Source of the DNA: Cyprinodon diabolis | Lineage: Eukaryota > Chordata > Actinopteri > Cyprinodontiformes > Cyprinodontidae | Direction: 5' to 3' | NCBI GenBank assembly: GCA_030533445.1 | Contig: CM060070.1 | Location: 48,718,589 to 48,782,588 of the forward strand | Length of the DNA stretch: 64,000 bases | In this document: positions 1-13,875 of the stretch, in pieces | Position numbering within the stretch: position 1 is the first letter of the stretch | Layout: every line of letters begins with the position of its first letter | The notes under the pieces: generated by a model | What the model was told of the DNA's origin: nothing | The model's input: the letters and a program-made list of their open reading frames with translations, nothing else | The model's database searches: none | Translations under genes and position numbers: made by a program

Positions 1-3000
1 TTTAGAGCCAAACATCCAGATGTTAATAGGTGAATTTAGAGCTGAACATCCAGGTGTTAACGGATGAATTCAGAGCCACATATCCAGATGTTAAAGGGTG
101 AATTCAGAGTCAAATATCCAGATGTTAATCGGTGAATTCAGAGCCTAAAGTCCAGATGTTAACGGCTGAATTCAGAGCCAAACATCCAGATATTAATGGA
201 TAAATTCAGAGCTAAATATTCAGATGATAATGGGTGAATTTAGAGCCAAACATCCCGATGTTAACGGGTGAATTCAGAGCCAAAAATCCCGATGTTAATG
301 GATAAATTCAGAGAAAAATAGTCAGATGTTATTGGATGAATTCAGAGTCAAACATCCCGATGTTTACGGGTGAATTCAGAGCCAAACATCCAGATGTTAA
401 CGGGTGAATTCAGAGCCAAACATCCAGATGTTAAAAGATTAATTCAGAGCCAAAAATACAGATGTTAACTGACGAATTCAGAGCCAAATATCCAGATGTT
501 AACGGATGAATTCAGAGCCAAATATCCAGATGCTAACGGTTCAATTCAGAGCCAAATATCCAAATTTTAACGGGTGAATTCAGAATCTAAAATCCAGAGG
601 TTAACGGATGAATTTAGAGCCAAACATCCAGATGTTAATAGGTAAATTTAGAGCTGAACATTCAGATTTTAACGGGTGAATTTAGAGCCAAACATCCAGA
701 TGTGAATGGGTGAATTCACAGCCAAACATCCAGATGTTAACGGGTGAATTCAGAGCCATACATCCAGATGTTAATGGATGAATTCAGAGCCAAACATCCA
801 GATGTTAACGGGTGAATTTAGCGCCAAACATCCAGATATTAACTTATGAATTCGGAGACAAACATCCAGATGTGAACGGGGGAATTCACACCCAAACATC
901 CAGATGTGAACAGGGGAATTCAGAGCCATACATCCAGATGTTACAGGATTAATTCAGAGCCAAATATCCAGATGCTAACAGGTGAATTCAGAACCAAATA
1001 TCCAGATGCTATAGGTTCAATTCAGAGCCAAATATCCAAATGTTAACGGGTGAATTCAGAGTCTAAAATCCGGAGGTTAACGGATGAATTTAGAGCCAAA
1101 CATCCAGATGCTAACAGGTGAATTCAGAGCCAAACATCCAGATGCTAACGGTTCAATTCAGAGCCAAATATCCAAATGTTAACGGGTGAATTCAGAGTCT
1201 AAAATCCGGAGGTTAACAGATGAATTTAGAGCCAAACATCAAGATGTTAATAGGTGAATTTAGAACTGAACATCCAGATGTTAATGGGTGAATTTAGAGC
1301 CAAACATCCAGATGTGAATGGGTGAATTCACAGCCAAACATCCAGATGTTAACGGCTGAATTCAGAGCCATACATCCAGATGTTAATTGATTAATTCAGA
1401 GCCAAACATCCAGATGTTACTGGGTGAATTTAGAGCAAAACATGCAGATATTAACGTATGAATTCAGAGCCAAACATCCAGATGTGAACGGGTGAATTTA
1501 GAGCCAAACATCGAGATGTTAACGGGTGGATTCAGAGCAAAACATCCAGATGTGAATGAGTGAATTCAGGGCCAAACATCCAGATGTGAACGAATGAATT
1601 CAGAGCCAAACATCCAGATGTGAACGAGTGAATTCAGAGCCGAATACCCAGGTGTTAACAGGGGAATTCAGAGCCAAATATCCAGATGTTAACGAATTAA
1701 TTCAGATCCAAACATCCAGATGTTAACGCCTGAATTCAGAGCCAAACATCCAGATATTAATGGATAAATTCAGAGCAAAATATTCAGATGTTAATGGGTG
1801 AATTTAGAGCCAAACATCCCGATGTTAATGGATAAATTCAGAGCAAAATATTCAGAAGTTAATGGGTGAATTCAGAGCCAAACATCCCGATGTTAACGGG
1901 TGAATTCAGAGCCAAAAATCCAGATGTTAACAGGTGAATTTAGAGCGAAACATCCAGATGTTAAAGGATGCATTCAGAGCCAAATCTCCAGATGATAACT
2001 GGTGAATTTAGAGTCAAACATTCAGATGTTAACGGATGAATTCAGAGCCAAACATCCAGATGTTAACTGGTGAATTTAGAGTCAAACATCCAGATGTTAA
2101 TGGATGAATTCAGAGCCATACATCCAGATGTTAATTGATTAATTCAGAGCCAAACATCCAGATGTTACTGGGTGAATTTAGAGCAAAACATGCAGATATT
2201 AACGTATGAATTCAGAGCCAAACATCCAGATGTGAACGGGTGAATTTAGAGCCAAACATCGAGAGTTTAACGGGTGGATTCAGAGCAAAACATCCAGATG
2301 TGAATGAGTGAATTCAGGGCCAAACATCCAGATGTGAACGAGTGAATTCAGAGCCAAACATCCAGATGTGAACGAGTGAATTCAGAGCCGAATACCCAGG
2401 TGTTAACAGGGGAATTCAGAGCCAAATATCCAGATGTTAACGAATTAATTCAGATCCAAACATCCAGATGTTAACGGCTGAATTCAGAGCCAAACATCCA
2501 GATATTAATGGATAAATTCAGAGCAAAATATTCAGAAGTTAATGGGTGAATTTAGAGCCAAACATCCCGATGTTAATGGATAAATTCAGAGCAAAATATT
2601 CAGAAGTTAATGGGTGAATTCAGAGCCAAACATCCCGATGTTAACGGGTGAATTCAGAGCCAAAAATCCAGATGTTAACAGGTGAATTTAGAGCGAAACA
2701 TCCAGATGTTAAAGGATGCATTCAGAGCCAAATCTCCAGATGATAACTGGTGAATTTAGAGTCAAACATTCAGATGTTAACGGATGAATTCAGAGCCAAA
2801 CATCCAGATGTTAACTGGTGAATTTAGAGTCAAACATCCAGATGTTAATGGATGAATTCAGAGCCAAACATCCAGATGTTAACGGGTGAACTCAGAGCCA
2901 AACATCCAGATGTTAAAAGATGAATTCAGAGCCAAAAATACAGATGTGAACGGATGATTTCAGAGCCAAAAATACAGATGTGAACAGATGAATTCAGAGC

Positions 3001-4913
3001 CTAAAATCAAGATGTTTAAAGATTAATTCAGAGCCAAACATCCAGATGTTAACGGGTGAATTTAGAGTCAAACATCCAGATGTTAACAAATGAATTCAGA
3101 GCAAAACATCCAGATGTTAACGGGTGAACTCAGAGCCAAACATCCAGATGTTAAAAGATGAATTCAGAGCCAAAAATACAGATGTGAACTGATGATTTCA
3201 GAGGCAAAAATACAGATGTGAACAGATTAATTCAGAGCCTAAAATAAAGATGTTTAAAGATTAATTCAGAGCCAAATATCCAGATGTTAACGGGTGAATT
3301 TAGAGTCAAACATCCAGATGTTAACAAATGAATTCAGAGCAAAACATCCAGATGTTAAAGGATGAATTCAGAGCCAAACATCCAGATGTTAACGGGTGTA
3401 TTTCAGAGCCTAAAATCTAGATGTAAACAGGTAAATTTCAGAGCCTAAAATCCAGATGTTAATGGATGAATTCAGAGCAAAATATTCAGATGTTAATGGG
3501 TGGATTTAGAGCCGAACATCCAAATGTTAACGGGTGAATTTAGATCCAAACATCCAGATGTTAACGGATGAATTCAGAGCCAAACATCCAGATGTGAACG
3601 GGTGAATTTAGAGCCAAACATCGAGATGTTAACGGGTGGATTCAGAGCAAAACATCCAGATGTGAATGAGTGAATTCAGGGCCAAACATCCAGATGTGAA
3701 CGAGTGAATTCAGAGCCAAACATCCAGATGTGAACGAGTGAATTCAGAGCCGAATACCCAGGTGTTAACAGGGGAATTCAGAGCCAAATATCCAGATGTT
3801 AACAAATTAATTCAGATCCAAACATCCAGATGTTAACGGCTGAATTCAGAGCCAAACATCCAGATATTAATGGATAAATTCAGAGCAAAATATTCAGATG
3901 TTAATGGGTGAATTTAGAGCCAAACATCCCGATGTTAATGGATAAATTCAGAGCAAAATATTCAGAAGTTAATGGGTGAATTCAGAGCCAAAAATCCCGA
4001 TGTTAACGGGTGAATTCAGAGCCAAAAATCCAGATGTTAACAGGTGAATTTAGAGCGAAACATCCAGATGTTAAAGGATGCATTCAGAGCCAAATCTCCA
4101 GATGATAACTGGTGAATTTAGAGTCAAACATTCAGATGTTAACGGATGAATTCAGAGCCAAACATCCAGATGTTAACTGGTGAATTTAGAGTCAAACATC
4201 CAGATGTTAATGGATGAATTCAGAGCCAAACATCCAGCTGTTAACGGGTGAACTCAGAGCCAAACATCCAGATGTTAAAAGATAAATTCAGAGCCAAAAA
4301 TACAGATGTGAACGGATGATGTGAACGGATGATTTCAGAGCCAAAAATACAGATGTGAACAGATGAATTCAGAGCCTAAAATCAAGATGTTTAAAGATTA
4401 ATTCAGAGCCAAACATCCAGATGTTAACGGGTGAATTTAGAGTCAAACATCCAGATGTTAACAAATGAATTCAGAGCAAAATATCCAGATGTTAAAGGAT
4501 GAATTCAGAGCCAAACATCCAGATGTTAACGGGTGTATTTCAGAGCCTAAAATCTAGATGTAAACAGGTAAATTTCAGAGCCTAAAATCCAGATGTTAAT
4601 GGATGAATTCAGAGCAAAATATTCAGATGTTAATGGGTGGATTTAGAGCCGAACATCCAAATGTTAACGGGTGAATTTAGATCCAAACATCCAGATGTTA
4701 ACGGATGAATTCAGAGCCAAACATCCAGATGTTAACTGACGAATTCAGAGCCAAACATCCAGATGTTAACTGACGAATTCAGAGCCAAATATCCAGATGT
4801 TAACGGATGAATTCAGAGCCAAATATCCAGATGCTAACGGTTCAATTCAGAGCCAAATATCCAAATTTTAACGGGTGAATTCAGAATCTAAAATCCAGAG
4901 GTTAACGGATGAA

Positions 4914-7900
4914 TTTAGAGCCAAACATCCAGATGTTAATAGGTGAATTTAGAGCTGAACATCCAGGTGTTAACGGATGAATTCAGAGCCACATATCCAG
5001 ATGTTAAAGGGTGAATTCAGAGTCAAATATCCAGATGTTAATCGGTGAATTCAGAGCCTAAAGTCCAGATGTTAACGGCTGAATTCAGAGCCAAACATCC
5101 AGATATTAATGGATAAATTCAGAGCTAAATATTCAGATGATAATGGGTGAATTTAGAGCCAAACATCCCGATGTTAACGGGTGAATTCAGAGCCAAAAAT
5201 CCCGATGTTAATGGATAAATTCAGAGAAAAATAGTCAGATGTTATTGGATGAATTCAGAGTCAAACATCCCGATGTTTACGGGTGAATTCAGAGCCAAAC
5301 ATCCAGATGTTAACGGGTGAATTCAGAGCCAAACATCCAGATGTTAAAAGATTAATTCAGAGCCAAAAATACAGATGTTAACTGACGAATTCAGAGCCAA
5401 ATATCCAGATGTTAACGGATGAATTCAGAGCCAAATATCCAGATGCTAACGGTTCAATTCAGAGCCAAATATCCAAATTTTAACGGGTGAATTCAGAATC
5501 TAAAATCCAGAGGTTAACGGATGAATTTAGAGCCAAACATCCAGATGTTAATAGGTAAATTTAGAGCTGAACATTCAGATTTTAACGGGTGAATTTAGAG
5601 CCAAACATCCAGATGTGAATGGGTGAATTCACAGCCAAACATCCAGATGTTAACGGGTGAATTCAGAGCCATACATCCAGATGTTAATGGATGAATTCAG
5701 AGCCAAACATCCAGATGTTAACGGGTGAATTTAGCGCCAAACATCCAGATATTAACTTATGAATTCGGAGACAAACATCCAGATGTGAACGGGGGAATTC
5801 ACACCCAAACATCCAGATGTGAACAGGGGAATTCAGAGCCATACATCCAGATGTTACAGGATTAATTCAGAGCCAAATATCCAGATGCTAACAGGTGAAT
5901 TCAGAACCAAATATGCAGATGCTATAGGTTCAATTCAGAGCCAAATATCCAAATGTTAACGGGTGAATTCAGAGTCTAAAATCCGGAGGTTAACGGATGA
6001 ATTTAGAGCCAAACATCCAGATGCTAACAGGTGAATTCAGAGCCAAACATCCAGATGCTAACGGTTCAATTCAGAGCCAAATATCCAAATGTTAACGGGT
6101 GAATTCAGAGTCTAAAATCCGGAGGTTAACAGATGAATTTAGAGCCAAACATCAAGATGTTAATAGGTGAATTTAGAACTGAACATCCAGATGTTAATGG
6201 GTGAATTTAGAGCCAAACATCCAGATGTGAATGGGTGAATTCACAGCCAAACATCCAGATGTTAACGGCTGAATTCAGAGCCATACATCCAGATGTTAAT
6301 TGATTAATTCAGAGCCAAACATCCAGATGTTACTGGGTGAATTTAGAGCAAAACATGCAGATATTAACGTATGAATTCAGAGCCAAACATCCAGATGTGA
6401 ACGGGTGAATTTAGAGCCAAACATCGAGATGTTAACGGGTGGATTCAGAGCAAAACATCCAGATGTGAATGAGTGAATTCAGGGCCAAACATCCAGATGT
6501 GAACGAATGAATTCAGAGCCAAACATCCAGATGTGAACGAGTGAATTCAGAGCCGAATACCCAGGTGTTAACAGGGGAATTCAGAGCCAAATATCCAGAT
6601 GTTAACGAATTAATTCAGATCCAAACATCCAGATGTTAACGCCTGAATTCAGAGCCAAACATCCAGATATTAATGGATAAATTCAGAGCAAAATATTCAG
6701 ATGTTAATGGGTGAATTTAGAGCCAAACATCCCGATGTTAATGGATAAATTCAGAGCAAAATATTCAGAAGTTAATGGGTGAATTCAGAGCCAAACATCC
6801 CGATGTTAACGGGTGAATTCAGAGCCAAAAATCCAGATGTTAACAGGTGAATTTAGAGCGAAACATCCAGATGTTAAAGGATGCATTCAGAGCCAAATCT
6901 CCAGATGATAACTGGTGAATTTAGAGTCAAACATTCAGATGTTAACGGATGAATTCAGAGCCAAACATCCAGATGTTAACTGGTGAATTTAGAGTCAAAC
7001 ATCCAGATGTTAATGGATGAATTCAGAGCCATACATCCAGATGTTAATTGATTAATTCAGAGCCAAACATCCAGATGTTACTGGGTGAATTTAGAGCAAA
7101 ACATGCAGATATTAACGTATGAATTCAGAGCCAAACATCCAGATGTGAACGGGTGAATTTAGAGCCAAACATCGAGAGTTTAACGGGTGGATTCAGAGCA
7201 AAACATCCAGATGTGAATGAGTGAATTCAGGGCCAAACATCCAGATGTGAACGAGTGAATTCAGAGCCAAACATCCAGATGTGAACGAGTGAATTCAGAG
7301 CCGAATACCCAGGTGTTAACAGGGGAATTCAGAGCCAAATATCCAGATGTTAACGAATTAATTCAGATCCAAACATCCAGATGTTAACGGCTGAATTCAG
7401 AGCCAAACATCCAGATATTAATGGATAAATTCAGAGCAAAATATTCAGATGTTAATGGGTGAATTTAGAGCCAAACATCCCGATGTTAATGGATAAATTC
7501 AGAGCAAAATATTCAGAAGTTAATGGGTGAATTCAGAGCCAAACATCCCGATGTTAACGGGTGAATTCAGAGCCAAAAATCCAGATGTTAACAGGTGAAT
7601 TTAGAGCGAAACATCCAGATGTTAAAGGATGCATTCAGAGCCAAATCTCCAGATGATAACTGGTGAATTTAGAGTCAAACATTCAGATGTTAACGGATGA
7701 ATTCAGAGCCAAACATCCAGATGTTAACTGGTGAATTTAGAGTCAAACATCCAGATGTTAATGGATGAATTCAGAGCCAAACATCCAGATGTTAACGGGT
7801 GAACTCAGAGCCAAACATCCAGATGTTAAAAGATGAATTCAGAGCCAAAAATACAGATGTGAACGGATGATTTCAGAGCCAAAAATACAGATGTGAACAG

Positions 7901-8507
7901 ATGAATTCAGAGCCTAAAATCAAGATGTTTAAAGATTAATTCAGAGCCAAACATCCAGATGTTAACGGGTGAATTTAGAGTCAAACATCCAGATGTTAAC
8001 AAATGAATTCAGAGCAAAACATCCAGATGTTAACGGGTGAACTCAGAGCCAAACATCCAGATGTTAAAAGATGAATTCAGAGCCAAAAATACAGATGTGA
8101 ACTGATGATTTCAGAGGCAAAAATACAGATGTGAACAGATTAATTCAGAGCCTAAAATAAAGATGTTTAAAGATTAATTCAGAGCCAAATATCCAGATGT
8201 TAACGGGTGAATTTAGAGTCAAACATCCAGATGTTAACAAATGAATTCAGAGCAAAACATCCAGATGTTAAAGGATGAATTCAGAGCCAAACATCCAGAT
8301 GTTAACGGGTGTATTTCAGAGCCTAAAATCTAGATGTAAACAGGTAAATTTCAGAGCCTAAAATCCAGATGTTAATGGATGAATTCAGAGCAAAATATTC
8401 AGATGTTAATGGGTGGATTTAGAGCCGAACATCCAAATGTTAACGGGTGAATTTAGATCCAAACATCCAGATGTTAACGGATGAATTCAGAGCCAAACAT
8501 CCAGATG
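4914..8507. repeat. Higher-order repeat block, copy of 1-3,594 (period 4,913 bp)
   Basis: The order of monomer variants in 1-3,594 is repeated here at a constant offset of 4,913 bp. Anchors checked: 1 to 4,914, 601 to 5,514, 1,208 to 6,121, 2,401 to 7,314, 3,001 to 7,914, 3,421 to 8,334 and 3,541 to 8,454. Only scattered single-base differences were seen between the copies. The match stops near 3,595/8,508, where one copy continues with a GTGAACGGG monomer and the other with GTTAACTGAC. This is a duplication of about 106 monomers at once, and not independent monomer amplification. Confidence 0.85.
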
Positions 8508-8900
8508 TTAACTGACGAATTCAGAGCCAAACATCCAGATGTTAACTGACGAATTCAGAGCCAAATATCCAGATGTGAATGGGGGAATTCAGAGCCATAC
8601 ATCCAGATGTTAACGGATGAATTCAGAGCCACATATCCAGATGTTAACGGATGAATGCAGAGCCAAACATCCAGATGTTAATGGATGAATTCAGAGCCAA
8701 ACATCCAGATGTTATCTGATGAATTCAGAGCCAAACATCCAGATGTGAACGGGGGAATTCAGAGCCATACATCCAGATGTTAACGGATTAATTCAGAGCC
8801 AAATATCCAGATGCTAACAGGTGAATTCAGAGCCAAATATCCAGATGCTAACGGTTCAATTCAGAGCCAAATATCCAAATGTTAACGGGTGAATTCAGTC

Positions 8901-10430
8901 TAAAATCCAGAGGTTAACGGATGAATTTAGAGCTAAACATCCAGATGTTAATAGGTAAATTTAGAGCTGAACATTCAGATTTTAACGGGTGAATTTAGAG
9001 CCAAACATCCAGATGTGAATGGGTGAATTCACAGCCAAACATCCAGATGTTAACGGGTGAATTCAGAGCCATACATCCAGATGTTAATGGATGAATTCAG
9101 AGCCAAACATCCAGATGTTAACGGGTGAATTTAGCGCCAAACATCCAGATGTTAACTTATGAATTCGGAGACAAACATCCAGATGTGAACGGGGGAATTC
9201 ACACCCAAACATCCAGATGTGAACAGGGGAATTCAGAGCCATACATCCAGATGTTACAGGATTAATTCAGAGCCAAATATCCAGATGCTAACAGGTGAAT
9301 TCAGAGCCAAATATCCAGATGCTATAGGTTCAATTCAGAGCCAAATATCCAAATGTTAACGGGTGAATTCAGAGTCTAAAATCCGGAGGTTAACGGATGA
9401 ATTTAGAGCCAAACATCCAGATGCTAACAGGTGAATTCAGAGCCAAATATCCAGATGCTAACGGTTCAATTCAGAGCCAAATATCCAAATGTTAACGGAT
9501 GAATTCAGAGTCTAAAATCCGGAGGTTAACAGATGAATTTAGAGCCAAACATCAAGATGTTAATAGGTGAATTTAGAACTGAACATCCAGATGTTAATGG
9601 GTGAATTTAGAGCCAAACATCCAGATGTGAATGGGTGAATTCACAGCCAAACATCCAGATGTTAACGGCTGAATTCAGAGCCATACATCCAGATGTTAAT
9701 TGATTAATTCAGAGCCAAACATCCAGATGTTACTGGGTGAATTTAGAGCAAAACATGCAGATATTAACGTATGAATTCAGAGCCAAACATCCAGATGTGA
9801 ACGGGTGAATTTAGAGCCAAACATCGAGATGTTAACGGGTGGATTCAGAGCAAAACATCCAGATGTGAATGAGTGAATTCAGGGCCAAACATCCAGATGT
9901 GAACGAGTGAATTCAGAGCCAAACATCCAGATGTGAACGAGTGAATTCAGAGCCGAATACCCAGGTGTTAACAGGGGAATTCAGAGCCAAATATCCAGAT
10001 GTTAACGAATTAATTCAGATCCAAACATCCAGATGTTAACGCCTGAATTCAGAGCCAAACATCCAGATATTAATGGATAAATTCAGAGCAAAATATTCAG
10101 ATGTTAATGGGTGAATTTAGAGCCAAACATCCCGATGTTAATGGATAAATTCAGAGCAAAATATTCAGAAGTTAATGGGTGAATTCAGAGCCAAACATCC
10201 CGATGTTAACGGGTGAATTCAGAGCCAAAAATCCAGATGTTAACAGGTGAATTTAGAGCGAAACATCCAGATGTTAAAGGATGCATTCAGAGCCAAATCT
10301 CCAGATGATAACTGGTGAATTTAGAGTCAAACATTCAGATGTTAACGGATGAATTCAGAGCCAAACATCCAGATGTTAACTGGTGAATTTAGAGTCAAAC
10401 ATCCAGATGTTAATGGATGAATTCAGAGCC
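8901..10430. repeat. Higher-order repeat block, copy of 5,501-7,030 (period 3,400 bp)
   Basis: Monomer variants of 5,501-7,030 reappear at an offset of exactly 3,400 bp, which is 100 monomers. Anchors: 5,511 to 8,911, 5,581 to 8,981, 6,121 to 9,521 and 6,961 to 10,361. The left limit is a 2-bp length difference just before 5,501/8,901. The right limit is where 7,031 and 10,431 carry different monomers. Because 5,501-7,030 is itself inside the 4,913-bp block, duplications are nested. Confidence 0.75.
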
Positions 10431-13400
10431 AAACATCCAGATGTTAACGGGTGAACTCAGAGCCAAACATCCAGATGTTAAAAGATGAAATCAGAGCCAA
10501 AAATACAGATGTGAACGGATGATTTCAGAGCCAAAAATACAGATGTGAACAGATGAATTCAGAGCCTAAAATCAAGATGTTTAAAGATTAATTCAGAGCC
10601 AAACATCCAGATGTTAACGGGTGAATTTAGAGTCAAACATCCAGATGTTAACAAATGAATTCAGAGCAAAACATCCAGATGTTAAAGGATGAATTCAGAG
10701 CCAAACATCCAGATGTTAACGGGTGTATTTCAGAGCCTAAAATCTAGATGTAAACAGGTAAATTTCAGAGCCTAAAATCCAGATGTTAATGGATGAATTC
10801 AGAGCAAAATATTCAGATGTTAATGGGTGGATTTAGAGCCGAACATCCAAATGTTAACGGGTGAATTTAGATCCAAACATCCAGATGTTAACGGATGAAT
10901 TCAGAGCCAAACATCCAGATGTTAACTGACGAATTCAGAGCCAAACATCCAGATGTTAACTGACGAATTCAGAGCCAAATATCCAGATGTTAACGGATGA
11001 ATTCAGAGCCAAATATCCAGATGCTAACGGTTGAATTCAGAGCCAAATATCCAAATTTTAACGGGTGAATTCAGAATCTAAAATCCAGAGGTTAACGGAT
11101 GAATTTAGAGCCAAACATCCAGATGTTAATAGGTGAATTTAGAGCTGAACATCCAGGTGTTAACGGATGAATTCAGAGCCACATATCCAGATGTTAAAGG
11201 GTGAATTCAGAGTCAAATATCCAGATGTTAATCGGTGAATTCAGAGCCTAAAGTCCAGATGTTAACGGCTGAATTCAGAGCCAAACATCCAGATATTAAT
11301 GGATAAATTCAGAGCTAAATATTCAGATGATAATGGGTGAATTTAGAGCCAAACATCCCGATGTTAACGGGTGAATTCAGAGCCAAAAATCCCGATGTTA
11401 ATGGATAAATTCAGAGAAAAATAGTCAGATGTTATTGGATGAATTCAGAGTCAAACATCCCGATGTTTACGGGTGAATTCAGAGCCAAACATCCAGATGT
11501 TAACGGGTGAATTCAGAGCCAAACATCCAGATGTTAAAAGATTAATTCAGAGCCAAAAATACAGATGTGAACGGATGAATTCAGAGCCTAAAATCAAGAT
11601 GTTTAAAGATTAATTCAGAGCCAAACATCCAGATGCTAACGGGTCAGTTTAGAGTCAAACATCCAGATGTTAACGAATGAATTCAGAGCCAAACATCCAA
11701 ATGTTAAAGGATGAATTCAGAGCCAAACATCCAGATGTGAACGAGTGAATTCAGAGCCAAATACCCAGGTGTTAACAGGGGAATTCAGAGCCAAATATCC
11801 AGATGTTAACGGGTGAATTCAGAGCCAAACATCCAGATGTTAACGGATTAATTCAGAGCCAAACATCCAGATGTTAACGGGTGAATTCAGAGCCAAATAT
11901 CCAGATGTTAACGAATTAATTCAGATCCAAACATCAAGATGTTAATGCCTGAATTCAGAGCCAAACATCCAGATATTAATGGATAAATTCAGAGCAAAAT
12001 ATTCAGATGTTAATGGGTGAATTTAGAGCCAAACATCCCGATGTTAATGGATAAATTCAGAGCAAAATATTCAGAAGTTAATGGGTGAATTCAGAGCCAA
12101 ACATCCCGATGTTAATGGATAAATTCAGAGCAAAATATTCAGAAGTTAATGGGTGAATTCAGAGCCAAACATCCGGATGTTAACGGGTGAATTCAGAGCC
12201 AAAGATCCAGATGTTAACAGGTGAATTTAGAGCCAAACATCCAGATGTTAAAGGATGCATTCAGAGCCAAATCTCCAGATGATAACTGGTGAATTTAGAG
12301 TCAAACATCCAGATGTTAACGGATGAATTCAGAGCCAAACATCCCGATGTTAACTGGTGAATTTAGAGTCAAACATCCAGATGTTAATGGATGAATTCAG
12401 AGCCAAACATCCAGATGTTAACGGGTGAACTCAGAGCCAAACATCCAGATGTTAAAAGATTAATTCAGAGTCAAACATCCAGATGTTAACGAATGAATTC
12501 AGAGCAAAACATCCAGATGTTAAAGGATGAATTCAGAGCCAAACATCCAGATGTTAACAGGTGAATTTCAGAGCCTAAAATCTAGATGTAAACAGGTAAA
12601 TTTCAGAGCCTAAAATCCAGATGTTAATGGATGAATTCAGAGCAAAATATTAAGATGTTAATGGGTGAATTTAGAGCCGAACATCCAAATGTTAACGGGT
12701 GAATTTAGATCCAAACATCCAGATGTTAACGGATGAATCCAGAGCCAAACATCCAGATGTTAACTGACGAATTCAGAGCCAAATATCCAGATGTGAACGG
12801 GGGAATTCAGAGCCATACATCCAGATGTTAACGGATGAATTCAGAGCCACATATCCAGATGTTAACGGATGAATGCAGAGCCCAACATCCAGATGTTAAT
12901 GGATGAATTAAGAGCCAAACATCCAGATGTTATCTGATGAATTCAGAGCCAAACATCCAGATGTGAACGGGGGAATGCAGAGCCATACATCCAGATGTTA
13001 ACGGATTAATTCAGAGCCAAATATCCAGATGCTAACAGGTGAATTCAGAGCCAAATATCCACATGCTAACGGTTCAATTTAGAGCCAAATATCCAAATGT
13101 TAACGGGTGAATTCAGTCTAAAATCCAGGGGTTAACGGATGAATTTAGAGCCAAACATCCAGATGTTAATAGGTGAATTTAGAGCTGAACATCCAGATGT
13201 TAACGGGTGAATTTAGAGCCAAACATCCAGATGTGAACGAGTGAATTCAGAGCCAAACATCCAGATGTGAACGAGTGAATTCAGAGCCAAATACCCAGGT
13301 GTTAACAGGGGAATTCAGAGCCAAATATCCAGATGTTAACGAATTAATTCAGATCCAAACATCCAGATGTTAACGCCTGAATTCAGAGCCAAACATCCAG

Positions 13401-13875
13401 ATATTAATGGATAAATTCAGAGCAAAATATTCAGATGTTAATGGGTGAATTTAGAGCCAAACATCCCGATGTTAATGGATAAATTCAGAGCAAAATATTC
13501 AGAAGTTAATGGGTGAATTCAGAGCCAAACATCCCGATGTTAACGGGTGAATTCAGAGCCAAAAATCCAGATGTTAACAGGTGAATTTAGAGCGAAACAT
13601 CCAGATGTTAAAGGATGCATTCAGAGCCAAATCTCCAGATGATAACTGGTGAATTTAGAGTCAAACATTCAGATGTTAACGGATGAATTCAGAGCCAAAC
13701 ATCCAGATGTTAACTGGTGAATTTAGAGTCAAACATCCAGATGTTAATGGATGAATTCAGAGCCAAACATCCAGATGTTAACGGGTGAACTCAGAGCCAA
13801 AAATCCAGATGTTAAAAGATGAAATCAGAGCCAAAAATACAGATGTGAACGGATGATTTCAGAGCCAAAAATACA

